From: Saccharomycopsis crataegensis
Lineage: Eukaryota > Ascomycota > Saccharomycetes > Ascoideales > Saccharomycopsidaceae
Length of the DNA: 64,000 nucleotides
NCBI RefSeq assembly: GCF_037102585.1
Contig: NW_027043822.1
Coordinates: 831,001-895,000 of the forward strand
Reading direction: 5' to 3'
Part shown: in pieces, positions 28,646 to 38,867 of the stretch
Layout: the number at the start of each line of letters is the position of its first letter
Position numbering within the stretch: the stretch's first letter is position 1
The notes under the pieces: model-generated
Seen by the model: only the letters and a program-made list of their open reading frames with translations
Database searches by the model: none
What the model was told of the DNA's origin: nothing
Made by a program: the position numbers and the translations under genes

Positions 28646-31600
28646 CTAACTTCTCCCCATTACAGAATAATAATTGTAATACTTTTCTAGCACCTTGAAC
28701 CCGTTGTCCTGCAAACTGCCAATCTGTTTCTCATCAATGTCGGTGATGAAGCATTCAGAACAGTTGCTGTATTGACTCTTAATGTACATTAGTGCAGTGC
28801 AAATCAATCCCAACTCAAACACTTCCGAAAGGGTGGTGTACAATGGGTCGATGAAATGGCCAGCTATACAAGCAAAACCTTGGTCCTTGGGCTTTCGGGC
28901 ATTGTCACTCCCTCTGGAAAATTCTAGAAACGGGAAAAACTTTGAAAATTTAGAGTTACCGTTAAATACAATCAAACTACCAACCACTGATCTTCTCGTT
29001 GGCTCCAAAGCCACAATTATATCCAAATTACCAGAGCCATCAAGATACTGTTTATCGCCATCAGCAGCACAGAAATCTTTATATAATTCTAGATAAATCT
29101 CGTAATTATTATTAGCTTTGTTGGCACTGTGGCTATCAGTATCTTCCTCGTAGGTATTTAGTGAGTTCTTTCCCTTTTGTAGTGCAAACACATCTGCGGG
29201 ATTCCTGCAAATATCAAACATTATCCCTACCACTTGGAGCTGGCGAACCAAATTTTCAGAGACTTTCCAGCTAAGAATGTCGTCGAGCTTCATTAGATGT
29301 CGCACCTTTCTTTGGATTGGCTGGTTCAATAGTCTTGTTGCAAAGGGGTTGTCCAGGTCTTTGGTAGCGTCGGAAAATGATAAAGCTTGGCTTGAGTATT
29401 CGGGTTTTGATTTGGCTGCATCGCTAACATTATCAGCTAATAAAGTACTGACGCTCATTCTGTCAGAGTTTTTAATATTCAATGATATAGATTCACCATT
29501 AACATCACGCTTTTTACTCTTTCTCTGTGGAATGTTGCCAGATGACATGAACAGCTCATCACCGAAGTTCCAGCCAAAAGACTTGAAAAAGTTGACACCG
29601 CCAGTATTCTCATCAGAAAAATTGAGCAACAAATCATTGGCCAGCGTCAACTTCGGATATCCCCCTCCCAAATAGACCCTGCTGCAATTAGCCTCCTCGA
29701 AGAGATATTTCATTGTTTTTGAATATAAATGACTTCCAATTGCAATGTTTCTCTTATTTTTATCAACCAACAAGAGTAGGAAATTCCCCACATTATCATT
29801 CAGAGATTTAGAGTGCTCACAATGGAACCAGGTCGTCGATATCCCCAAAATCGTTTTCGAACTAGTGTTTCTTACCACAAAACTCCGGTGGTGCTCACTA
29901 TCAAGATAAAACCTCTTCAAGCTCGTCAAGGATGATTCCGCAGCAGAAAAGGCTAGATAATGGTTGTTTTTCAATAGGTTTATCAAATTATCCCAATCCC
30001 GTGTGAAGTTGAACGCTTCAACTAACCAGCTATGTTTACCTTTTTTCTTACCTCCATTACCATCAATGAACTTCTTATTGCCAATAGTGAATCCCGGAAT
30101 CTTCCCCGTAGGAACATAATCTCCGAACAACACTTCCGGAAGATGCATTAGTGCATTGATGGTGTAATCGTACGTACAAATATACCCAGTTGGAGAGCCC
30201 CCAATATTAATATCGTACAAGAAATCCATTGGAGAGGAAACACTGATTATAATCATTTGGCGGGTCTCCCTTCGTTGTGCCTGGCCTCTATGTCGAATCG
30301 TCAGTGAATTGCAAAGCATCGAAACATGTTTGGAAACCCCAACTTGATACAAATTTTTCGTGGTTTCTGCAGAGAAAAATAAAATGACTTTCGATTTCAA
30401 AATGAGCTCTTCGTGAAACGATGTCAACCCATTAGAATTGTAACTGGTGTGATAGATCTTGTATCCCGGCCGATACTCCGACAATAATTTCCCTAACTCA
30501 ATGAAAACATCTTCTCCGTAGTTAAGATTTAGTTTGGCATAATCATCAGCAGCAATATTGTTGATATGTGATCTATTACCATGCTCATCCACAGTCTCAT
30601 AAAGCGGCGAGATCAAAGGAGTCAATAATAGAATGGTGTTCTCCTTTTCCACATTCGGACTCAAAAACCTGGTTATCGGAAGCCCGGCGTCTCTGATAAC
30701 CGTGATTGATTTTTTGTACGCCAAGCTGGAAATCAATCTATGCTGGTTCAAAATATCCTGGGTCAACATTCCCTGTTGCTCAATGACCTCTGGCCAGCTC
30801 GGTAACTGACGTTGTAAGTTTTCAATTCTCAGTAAAGATTGACGCAAAATACTCGGATCAATCAACTCATCGCCAACAACAGACTGCATTGCTAGTATCG
30901 CCTCCTCTTGGATCTTGAAGTTACTGCACAACATGATCAAGTCACAACCCACGGAAAATGCCGATATGCATCCTTGAACCACCCCAAAGTTTCTATCTAG
31001 CGCCTCTAGTAGCAAACACTCGCTAATGACGATCCCTTTGAACTGCAATTTTCCCCTCAACATATTGGTAACAATCGTTGGGCTCAAACAGGCGTGCAAA
31101 TCGTTACTATTGACCCCTGGCACGGCACATCCTCCAACTAACACACTATCTAAAAGACCCGCATTAATCAAGTCTTTATAAGGAACAAGATTAAATTCCA
31201 TCATTTGTTCTGTGGACTCAACAATCATCGGGAGCTCGAAATTCGAGTTAACAGTGGCCGATCCATAGCCAGGAAAATGTTTGCCACAATTGAACAACTT
31301 CTCATCTCGAAAGGCTTGGGCCGCGGCTTTACCAAATCTCAGCACTAATTTAACCCCATATCCATAAGATCTCACCCCAATCATCTGTTGTTGGAACGTG
31401 TTGGTCCCATTTTTCAAAATATCCAACACTGGCCCCAAATGCATGGAAAACCCAATGGATTTCAACTCTTTGGCGACTGCACGATGTACTTGATAAACCA
31501 ACTCCTCGGATCCCGTCGCTCCCAAAGACATGGCTCCTGGGAATTGTGTGATAAAGTTCTTGTCGAAAAGAGAATTTAGCATTCCTCCTTCCTCATCAAT

Positions 31601-31807
31601 AACAAAGATGATCGGATAATTGTACCCAGAGTGCATGGCGAGGGCTTGTAAATCATGGATCAATTTTTTCGCCTGAGCAGCATTGATGAAGTTCCTCCCA
31701 CTCAATATGATGCTGCTGACACGATATTTGGTGATAAGAGTATGGATTTCCTGGGTGACATCGGTTCCTTCGAACCCCACCATAAACAATTTTCCAACAA
31801 TATCCAT
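28646..31807 (-). CDS. GH3 N-acetylglucosaminidase-like protein fused to GNAT domains (right copy)
   Basis: 1,053 residues, identical to the left copy. It has the same GH3 barrel with NSN and SE in place of the usual catalytic residues, and the same two GNAT-like regions. The 3' end is 87 bp from the convergent deaminase. Full-length identical frames in both arms show that neither copy has started to decay. Confidence 0.82.
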   Translation of the reverse strand: MDIVGKLFMVGFEGTDVTQEIHTLITKYRVSSIILSGRNFINAAQAKKLIHDLQALAMHSGYNYPIIFVIDEEGGMLNSLFDKNFITQFPGAMSLGATGSEELVYQVHRAVAKELKSIGFSMHLGPVLDILKNGTNTFQQQMIGVRSYGYGVKLVLRFGKAAAQAFRDEKLFNCGKHFPGYGSATVNSNFELPMIVESTEQMMEFNLVPYKDLINAGLLDSVLVGGCAVPGVNSNDLHACLSPTIVTNMLRGKLQFKGIVISECLLLEALDRNFGVVQGCISAFSVGCDLIMLCSNFKIQEEAILAMQSVVGDELIDPSILRQSLLRIENLQRQLPSWPEVIEQQGMLTQDILNQHRLISSLAYKKSITVIRDAGLPITRFLSPNVEKENTILLLTPLISPLYETVDEHGNRSHINNIAADDYAKLNLNYGEDVFIELGKLLSEYRPGYKIYHTSYNSNGLTSFHEELILKSKVILFFSAETTKNLYQVGVSKHVSMLCNSLTIRHRGQAQRRETRQMIIISVSSPMDFLYDINIGGSPTGYICTYDYTINALMHLPEVLFGDYVPTGKIPGFTIGNKKFIDGNGGKKKGKHSWLVEAFNFTRDWDNLINLLKNNHYLAFSAAESSLTSLKRFYLDSEHHRSFVVRNTSSKTILGISTTWFHCEHSKSLNDNVGNFLLLLVDKNKRNIAIGSHLYSKTMKYLFEEANCSRVYLGGGYPKLTLANDLLLNFSDENTGGVNFFKSFGWNFGDELFMSSGNIPQRKSKKRDVNGESISLNIKNSDRMSVSTLLADNVSDAAKSKPEYSSQALSFSDATKDLDNPFATRLLNQPIQRKVRHLMKLDDILSWKVSENLVRQLQVVGIMFDICRNPADVFALQKGKNSLNTYEEDTDSHSANKANNNYEIYLELYKDFCAADGDKQYLDGSGNLDIIVALEPTRRSVVGSLIVFNGNSKFSKFFPFLEFSRGSDNARKPKDQGFACIAGHFIDPLYTTLSEVFELGLICTALMYIKSQYSNCSECFITDIDEKQIGSLQDNGFKVLEKYYNYYSVMGRS

Positions 31808-32418
31808 AGTTTGGTGATATTAATTATGTTCAGTCAGGCTTTCATCATCATGCTGGTCCAATAACAATACTCTGGCCAACGTGGTTTAGAGTCAACAGTA
31901 TAAAATAACAAGTAAGCTGAAAGATTTGCAGCAGGTTGGCAGTGACTCCAAGATGACTTCAGGCCGTAGTGAATGTGGAATATTCTAATGTTGCACTAAT
32001 TGTTACGGTGCATTACCCGGTGGCTGTTATCGTGAATTGGTTAGCGATCCTCGTCTTGGTGGTATTGATCAACGTGGGCACGAAAGAAGAGAAACTAGAA
32101 TTGGATCAGTGGATATTTGTTAGCAAGGTTTCAGTGGGTGATGTTTTTCTTCTCAAGCTATGGAATCTCGTGCTTATTTAACGTATTCTTTCGTAGACTT
32201 GTACGGAGAAATCAATGCAACACTGGGTGCAACTGCAACAATAAGCTCGCATCTTTTCCCAATAATATGGATATTATTATGTATACTGCGGATATATATA
32301 TATATATATATATATATTGAAAGATATTCCGACTATAGTTTTGTAACACTTTTTCCACTCTTCAACCAATATATAACCCCTGACCAACTAATAATAATAA
32401 TAATACCCAACCATAGCA
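31808..32418. promoter_or_regulatory. Divergent promoter of GH3-GNAT and DAC1 (right copy)
   Basis: Mirror of 10814-11424, same length. ATGTTGCA at 31988-31995; GTTGCA half-sites in reverse at 32216-32221, 32228-32233 and 32234-32239. TA run at about 32292-32317. Confidence 0.6.
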
Positions 32419-33636
32419 ATGGCCGACATAATCCACTTCACCAACTGCACATTGGCAGACAATGCCCAACTAATTGAAAAAGATTTATACATCGATGCCG
32501 CCTCGGGGATCATCATCGACAAACCAACAGGTGCAAGCCCCAAGAAAATAGAGACCATAGACCTCCAAGGCTTGATCATTTCTCCTGGATTCATCGACAT
32601 CCAGATCAACGGATGTTTCGGTTTGGACTACTCAACCACCCTCAGTAATGACTCATCAAAAGCACAATTCGTTCAGCAATATAACAAGTCCATGGAAAAA
32701 TTGCTCCAGCACGGGGTCACCAGTATTTGTCCAACCGTTACTTCCAGCTTTTCTGATGTCTACAGAGATGTGTTGCTAATATTGGGATTGAAGACCCGGT
32801 CTGCATCCAAGGCGGATTCTTTGGGGGCCCATATTGAAGGGCCATTTATTTCTCCATTGAAGAAAGGGTGTCATCCTCCAGAAACAATCACCACAATGAA
32901 AGAAGGCTACCAGTCCTTAAAACAGAGATACGGTGATGATTTTGAAAAATACACTGCAATCCTCACTGCTGCCCCGGAGATCGAAGGGAGCTTGGACGTG
33001 ATATCTCAAGTCACCAAAGAAAAAGAGATAGTTTTTTCCATTGGTCACACCATGGCCGATTTCAATACCGCAGTGCAAGCAGTCAAAAACGGTGCATCAA
33101 TGATGACCCATCTTTACAACGCTATGCCTGCTTACAGTGCCAGAAACCCTGGGGTTGTGGGGTTGATTTCCGCCACCATTGACCAATTACCAGCTGAAAA
33201 AATCCCGTACTATGGTATAGTATCTGATGGTGTTCATGTCCACCCAAGTGCTGTGAAAGCCGCATATGATGCCAACCCTAACAAAGCAATTCTCGTCACT
33301 GATGCAATGTACTTGATTGGGTTGGAAGATGGGTTGCACACCAGAGGTAATCAGAAGATAGAGAAAAAGGGGAATTTATTGTTATTGGAAAATACAGAGA
33401 CCATCGCCGGCTCAGCCACTCACTTATTGGAGTGTGCCCATAACCTCATAAAATGGACGGGGATTCCTCTTGAGAAGGCTTTGGCTACCATCACCAATAA
33501 TCCATCCAGCTCTTTAAACCTTTCTAAAAGAAAAGGGTTTTTGAATCCAGGGTGTGATGCTGATATCAATATATTGACCAAGTCGGGTGAATTGAAGGCA
33601 GTCTACAAGCTTGGTCAAAAGATCCACAGCTTTTGA
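32419..33636 (+). CDS. DAC1: N-acetylglucosamine-6-phosphate deacetylase (right copy)
   Basis: 405 residues, identical to the left copy except residue 3 (Asp from GAC here, Asn from AAC there; base 32425). All metal-binding and catalytic residues are present: Glu 140, His 210, His 231, Asp 295. The substitution is at the N-terminus outside any known active-site element and is probably neutral. Confidence 0.95.
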   Translation: MADIIHFTNCTLADNAQLIEKDLYIDAASGIIIDKPTGASPKKIETIDLQGLIISPGFIDIQINGCFGLDYSTTLSNDSSKAQFVQQYNKSMEKLLQHGVTSICPTVTSSFSDVYRDVLLILGLKTRSASKADSLGAHIEGPFISPLKKGCHPPETITTMKEGYQSLKQRYGDDFEKYTAILTAAPEIEGSLDVISQVTKEKEIVFSIGHTMADFNTAVQAVKNGASMMTHLYNAMPAYSARNPGVVGLISATIDQLPAEKIPYYGIVSDGVHVHPSAVKAAYDANPNKAILVTDAMYLIGLEDGLHTRGNQKIEKKGNLLLLENTETIAGSATHLLECAHNLIKWTGIPLEKALATITNNPSSSLNLSKRKGFLNPGCDADINILTKSGELKAVYKLGQKIHSF

Positions 33637-33764
33637 TTCGCAGCAGAGAAAATTTAATTTAGAGTGAAATATAGATGAAAACTTTCCTTAAATATAAGGA
33701 GAATAAATAAATGACTAACGACCAATCAGAATAAACGTTAATGGAGTTGAGAAATGGCTGGGCA

Positions 33765-34915
33765 TTACAATACTCAGAATGTCTGTGTAACAACAGCTAT
33801 ATACTGTAAATATTATACCACTGTTTTTTTTTTTTGCTTTTTTTTTTTTGGAAAAAGGCTGATGATGTCATCGTTGAACTGGGAAGTCAATTATTTTATG
33901 ATGAAGACCCCGGAATGCTCACCAAGATGTGATCAGCGATGAGCTCCAGAAGAATATAGTCGCACAGTATAAGATTTAGTCAAGGCCCGTCTGATGATAG
34001 GTTATTCTCCGTTATGGTCGCAGAATAGGATCTTTTTTTCCTGTCATAACGATGCAAAAAGCTGAAATAATTACACTCGCTGATAAACCTGCTTTATCAA
34101 GAAGGGTGATAATAAAAAAGAGCTCTTGCTTATATGTATAAGAATACGCTCCTAGATCATCTTTATGAATTATGGGGGTGGTTGTGATAGAAGATAATGT
34201 TATTAATAGATAATTCACATGTAATACTGGAGTAGGTCGCTATCACATATACCATTGTGGCCGTATTAATTACTTTGAATAAATAGCAGGACATTTGTAT
34301 AAATACAATTATCTTAGTTTATTACTTCCATCATTCAGGTACTCAAGCTGGTGGTAGTCTTACTTACTCTTTACAGGCGTACAACTCACTGGTGCCTCTG
34401 ACGTTTTTCCAGTTTGCTGTATTACTAATAAGCTTATTGTTGTTGTATTGGAAGGACATCTTGTTCATACTGAAAAGCACCACAACACATCAAAGCCATG
34501 TTAATATTATTGTTGTATATATACTGCCTTTCACACAATAGAAAAATATCCTCCACAAATAATGTGAATGTATTAGTTTTTACTTGATAGAAGGCACAAA
34601 AAGTTCAAGTTGTTGAGAGTTGTACATATATATATATATGTACAAAAAATTTTATCATTGCTATTCAGGCTGATTGGGTGCTTTCTAGCTCCATATCTAC
34701 CACAGAATACTGTAATCAGCCCCAAATAACCGACCATCAATATGATTTGCTTGTCTCATGTTGGAGTGTGATTAGTTATGCGATCGCCTAACTGTGCGTC
34801 ACCGCTTGTCACCTGATGATGGCTTTTTTGCAGGATGAGACGAGCCTCTCAACGATTTGGTATTATTAAGACAGATTAGATAGAATCATCTTCGAGTTGA
34901 TACTAGCTACATATT
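33765..34915. other. Unique region between right arm and LIP5
   Basis: Noncoding. T-rich patch at 33820-33850, short palindromic TA run at 34626-34640 (tacatatatatatatatgta). LIP5 promoter lies at the right end. No conserved frame or mobile element recognised. Confidence 0.5.
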
Positions 34916-36118
34916 ATGTTATCCAGCTCTTTGAGACCTCTACTTAAGAGCAAGTTGCAGGCTCGTGTGCTCAGCTCCTTATCGGAGGCTGCGGGATCTA
35001 CTTCCAACAACACAGACATTGCTGATGCCGAGGCCAGAAAGGGAAGAGCTAAAAGAACATTACTGGCGGAATTGAACCGTGGCCCAAGCTTTGATGATTT
35101 CCTTAGAGGTACTGCTAAAGATTTCGAAATGTCGGACCCTTTACAAAAAGAAAGAAACGAAACTGAGCTCAAGAAGCTCCCGAAATGGCTAAAAGTGCCT
35201 ATTCCAAAGGGTAAAAGTTTCAGCACTTTGAAGAAAGATGTCAGAGAATTAAAGCTTGCCACGGTGTGTGAGGAAGCTAAGTGTCCTAATATTGGTGAAT
35301 GTTGGGGTGGTGGTGGTAAGAACTTGAACAAGGATACTGGGGAAATTGATAAATCCAAGGCCACTGCCACCATCATGTTGATGGGTGATACCTGTACCAG
35401 AGGTTGTCGTTTCTGTTCAGTGAAGACTAACAGAAACCCTGGGGCGCTTGATGAGAATGAACCAGAAAATGTTGCTGAGGCGGTGACCCGTTGGGGTGTT
35501 GGGTACATTGTGTTGACCACTGTCGACCGTGACGATTTGCCAGATGGTGGGTCAGCGCATTTGACAAAAACCATTCAAAAAATCAAACAGAAGTCTCCAA
35601 AACTTTTAGTCGAGTGTCTATCTGGTGATTTCTTGGGTGACTTGGACTCTGTGGCAATGTTGGCAAACAGTGGTCTTGAAGTGTACTCTCACAACCTCGA
35701 AACCGTTGAAGAATTGACGCCGTTTGTTAGGGACCGTCGGGCGAAGTACCGTCAATCTTTGGCGGTGTTGGAGCATGCTAAATTGACAAATCCAAGCATT
35801 CTCACAAAGACATCAATCATGTTGGGTCTAGGGGAAACTGATGAGCAAATTCGTCAAACCATGAAGGATTTACGGGACATTGGTTGTGATATCGTAACAT
35901 TTGGCCAGTATATGAGACCAACAAAGAGACATATGAAGGTTGTTGAATACGTCAAGCCTGAAAAGTTTGATCATTGGCGTGACGTTGCCGAAAACGAATT
36001 CGGGTTTGCTTATTGTGCTAGTGGACCATTGGTCAGAAGTAGCTATAAAGCTGGGGAATTCTATATTGAGAATTTGTACAAGAAGAAAAAAGCCGAGCAA
36101 AGTAAATTGCAAGGTTAG
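34916..36118 (+). CDS. LIP5: Lipoyl synthase, mitochondrial
   Basis: 400 residues; yeast Lip5 has 414. A radical-SAM enzyme that inserts sulfur at C6 and C8 of the octanoyl chain on lipoyl domains. The auxiliary-cluster motif [13 protein letters not shown] (about 119-131), the radical-SAM motif CTRGCRFC (about 160-167) and the C-terminal RSSYKAGE serine motif that ligates the auxiliary cluster are all present. The first 35 residues are Arg/Leu/Ser-rich with no acidic residues until AEAA, which fits a mitochondrial targeting sequence. The GPSFDDF element before the core is typical of eukaryotic LipA. One CTG (35063) lies at a non-conserved position. Confidence 0.95.
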   Translation: MLSSSLRPLLKSKLQARVLSSLSEAAGSTSNNTDIADAEARKGRAKRTLLAELNRGPSFDDFLRGTAKDFEMSDPLQKERNETELKKLPKWLKVPIPKGKSFSTLKKDVRELKLATVCEEAKCPNIGECWGGGGKNLNKDTGEIDKSKATATIMLMGDTCTRGCRFCSVKTNRNPGALDENEPENVAEAVTRWGVGYIVLTTVDRDDLPDGGSAHLTKTIQKIKQKSPKLLVECLSGDFLGDLDSVAMLANSGLEVYSHNLETVEELTPFVRDRRAKYRQSLAVLEHAKLTNPSILTKTSIMLGLGETDEQIRQTMKDLRDIGCDIVTFGQYMRPTKRHMKVVEYVKPEKFDHWRDVAENEFGFAYCASGPLVRSSYKAGEFYIENLYKKKKAEQSKLQG

Positions 36119-36732
36119 GGCACTTTTGATGGCCGGGAGTTTTTATGATTGTTCTTTTCTTTTTTTTTTTGTATTTCTTCATTAATTTGTACATATAGAT
36201 TTTTATTATCAACACGGAAATTATTATTTGATATCATTATACTTACAATAAAGCCCCCTCACTCTTACAATAAGTATAAGAAAAAAAGAAAATCATAATT
36301 ATTTCCCAAGGAAATCAACACAATTGAAATCACAATAAGAAAATCAATTAGCACCTCATAAGACAAATTAAGAAACCAAACAGAAAAGAAAATAATGATA
36401 AAAAAATAAAGGGGATAAAGAAAAGAAGCGTAAAATTCGTTATTTTTTTGTTAAGTTTTTATGAAAATAGCAATCATTATTCTAAGAGAAAAGAAATATA
36501 AGAGAAATAACAAACAGAGATTTTAGGAGAGCCCTATCAAAGTCTATAAATGGTGGAGAAAACAAAAAAAAACCACTTGCAGGGGTTTAAATAAAAAACA
36601 ATGGTTTGCTCCTTTACAAAATCAATATTATTGATATTCATTCATTTATCAAAAATCAAACAAGTAGCGCTAGAGTAAAGCAGCTTATCCTCGTTGAATC
36701 GATAGCACGCTGTAAATTTGAGCACAGGCCAC
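36119..36732. other. Region between convergent LIP5 and HAC1 ends
   Basis: AT-rich and noncoding as far as I can see. It is the place where a 3' exon of HAC1 behind an Ire1-cleaved intron would have to lie, but I found no convincing pair of CNG/CNG loops. Confidence 0.45.
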
Positions 36733-37941
36733 TCATTTTCCATTTCCGTTTCTCAAGGACATCATAATTCTGATGGCATCGTTCTCCTCTTCCTCGTCAT
36801 CGGTGGTGTCAACCTCTATTGGCGTGCTTTCGGTTTTTGCAAAATCGACATTCGGATTCATATTCAATAATTGCCCATTAGCATTGCCATTGAATGCTAT
36901 TCCTAGGCCATTTAGAGGCGGCACGGATGATGATGATGGGACACTTGTTGGAGCAGAAGCCAAAGCAGTACTTATTGGATTATGGGCGATACTATGCCCG
37001 TTGACCAGATGCTTTACTGAAACAGGGGTATTGGCGAGCCTTTGGAGCAGTTCGGCTGCCTCTGCATCGCTTTCGGCATCGCCAAAGGCTTCATGTACCG
37101 CGCTACGGGGAGTGCTTGGATTCAGATAATGTTTCTGGGTCTTAAGGTAGGTATTGATGGTATGAGTAACCACAGTTGGTCCACCACGATGACCATTCAA
37201 ACCGCGTTGAGCAGGATGTGGCTGTGAAAGCGGGCCATTGAGCACCGAATGATGAAGACTTATGGCACTGGTTGGGGTTGTTGGATTACTCGTCAGAAAG
37301 GTCGATATCGCATCGATTACCGGGGTAGTAATGGCTTTGCTATTGGCAGACGGTACCGATCCGCTATTAGTTTCTCCCGAGTCATCATTTTTCACTTGCA
37401 TGGTCAAGTTTTTATTCTGGTGGATTTTCTCAAGAATTTCATCAAGGCACTGGTTATTCAATGCCCAACTTTCATCTTCTGTGAATCTTGTCGAAATTGT
37501 ACTTATCATTGTTGATATTTCGCGTAATTTAGTTTCTGGGTCCAGAGTTCCTGATAAAACAGCATTTGAATCAAAAAAGGTTTTCTGGCATTCGCGAACC
37601 CCAGCAACAAGCCCGATAATCCCATTTTCAAGAAGCTCTATGTACTTCTTTTTTTTCTCACGACTCAAGTGGGCTGCCCGACGGTTACGAAGTATTCTTT
37701 CAATCCGGCGCTGTTCTTTTTCCTCCTTAGTTCTTGCTCTCTTCCGAGGAGGCAATGTCGATGTGAAAGTGCCGTTGGTTGGGGTTTCTAAGGGAAATTC
37801 GTCAGCTGGTGACGGTAATTTATCAGTAGATGAAGCAGGAAGCACTGGAGATGAGAGCCATTCGGGCCCGCCCTTCGCAGGTTTATTATTATCAAGCTTA
37901 ATGGTCAATTTGACCTTTGCTTTTTTACTGCTGTTGCTCAT
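36733..37941 (-). CDS. HAC1: bZIP transcription factor Hac1 (unfolded-protein response)
   Basis: 402 residues for the unspliced frame. The basic region is KRARTKEEKEQRRIERILRN followed by RRAAHLSREKKKKYIELLE (about residues 65-110). The NRRAAHLSR form and the short, weak leucine zipper are characteristic of Hac1/HacA. Before it is a Pro/Ser/Thr-rich segment; after it a long Ser/Thr/Pro/Asn-rich region ending with an acidic patch (VDTTDDEEEEND) and IRIMMSLRNGNGK. Hac1 is normally activated by non-spliceosomal excision of an intron near the 3' end of the mRNA by Ire1, giving a different C-terminus. So this frame may be only the uninduced form. I could not place the intron. Confidence 0.8.
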   Translation of the reverse strand: MSNSSKKAKVKLTIKLDNNKPAKGGPEWLSSPVLPASSTDKLPSPADEFPLETPTNGTFTSTLPPRKRARTKEEKEQRRIERILRNRRAAHLSREKKKKYIELLENGIIGLVAGVRECQKTFFDSNAVLSGTLDPETKLREISTMISTISTRFTEDESWALNNQCLDEILEKIHQNKNLTMQVKNDDSGETNSGSVPSANSKAITTPVIDAISTFLTSNPTTPTSAISLHHSVLNGPLSQPHPAQRGLNGHRGGPTVVTHTINTYLKTQKHYLNPSTPRSAVHEAFGDAESDAEAAELLQRLANTPVSVKHLVNGHSIAHNPISTALASAPTSVPSSSSVPPLNGLGIAFNGNANGQLLNMNPNVDFAKTESTPIEVDTTDDEEEENDAIRIMMSLRNGNGK

Positions 37942-38867
37942 TGTTAATGACTGTTATTAATATTATTATTTGCTTGGCCCACAATGAATGACCCTGAGGA
38001 AAAAGCCCAAAACCTCTTGCCAGAAGATGAATAAATGACCTCCAACTAAGATAGAAGCAATATGATAGATGAAAATCTGGTTTGGAAAAGTCAGATAGCA
38101 ATTTGGTTCTTTAAAAGAAGCGAATGAACTCAGATAGACTGGGGAAAGGAATAAAAAGAGCAGCACATCAACCGGAGCTCGAAAGTTTTCCTCCCTTATT
38201 TTTTGTTCTCTCTTTCTCTCTTCTAAGCAAATAAGTGACTAGAGTTAAATAGAATGAGGTCCAGTTTTGATAATAGCTTTATTTATTATGGTATCTGTAT
38301 AGCAACAATAAAGAGAATAATAATAAAACAAGAATAAGCTGTGTTTTGAATTGCCACGTACTTAATTTTTTTTTTTTTGAGGTCTGCACTTCCTTTTTCT
38401 TCTTTTTTTTTTTTTTGCTTCGAAATAGGACATTGTTGCCAGTCGCACCAGCCAGCCTAGTGGCCAGCCAGCCATCGGCAACCAGCAACTGAGTAACCCA
38501 ATAGCTGTTGCAAAATAGTCCGTATATGATTACCAGATGAAACGGTGCCACTTCATGTTTTCCCTGTCATTTCTGACAAGACATCAAGCAGCCTGCAAGC
38601 CCTACATCGTTGATCTTCTGTAGTTTGAACTAAGCGACTCTCCATCAATTGCACAGAGCCAGGATATTTACATCAGGCTCTTCAACACTGCAAAGACTAT
38701 TTCCTTGAAGTACACAGCTACTAAAAGAACTTAATCACTAGATTTAATAGACAGTCAGGATAAACAATAACAAAATAAGCAAAAAATAAAACTTATCATC
38801 AGTAACTAATCGTTGCGCTCCCTCAAAAGGAAAAGGAAAAAAAAAATAAAAAAATAAAAAGATTTCA
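37942..38867. other. HAC1 upstream region and thiolase 3' flank
   Basis: Noncoding. Two T runs at 38367-38380 and 38403-38416, and a patch of CCAGC repeats (38445-38475). A long HAC1 5' leader would fit here but is not shown by the sequence. Confidence 0.5.

Larger units (their letters stand above)
27556..33764. repeat. Right arm of the 6.2-kb inverted duplication
   Basis: Reverse complement of 9468-15676, with the two visible base differences named there. The spacer between arms (15677-27555) is 11,879 bp. Gene order read outward is deaminase, GH3-GNAT, deacetylase in both arms. The arms' noncoding sequence, including the TA run and all promoter motifs, is conserved as exactly as the coding sequence. 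That means very recent duplication or continuing gene conversion. Confidence 0.95.

Noticed and set aside
9468-33764. Transposon or retroelement as cause of the inverted repeat
   Set aside because: No transposase, reverse transcriptase, terminal repeats or target duplications at the arm edges. The arms contain only host metabolic genes.
36661-36735. Short Ire1 intron removing the HAC1 stop codon
   Set aside because: Candidate CTG/CAG loops (about 36709 and 36725 on the minus strand) both lie after the stop codon and have poor stems, so excision would not change the protein.
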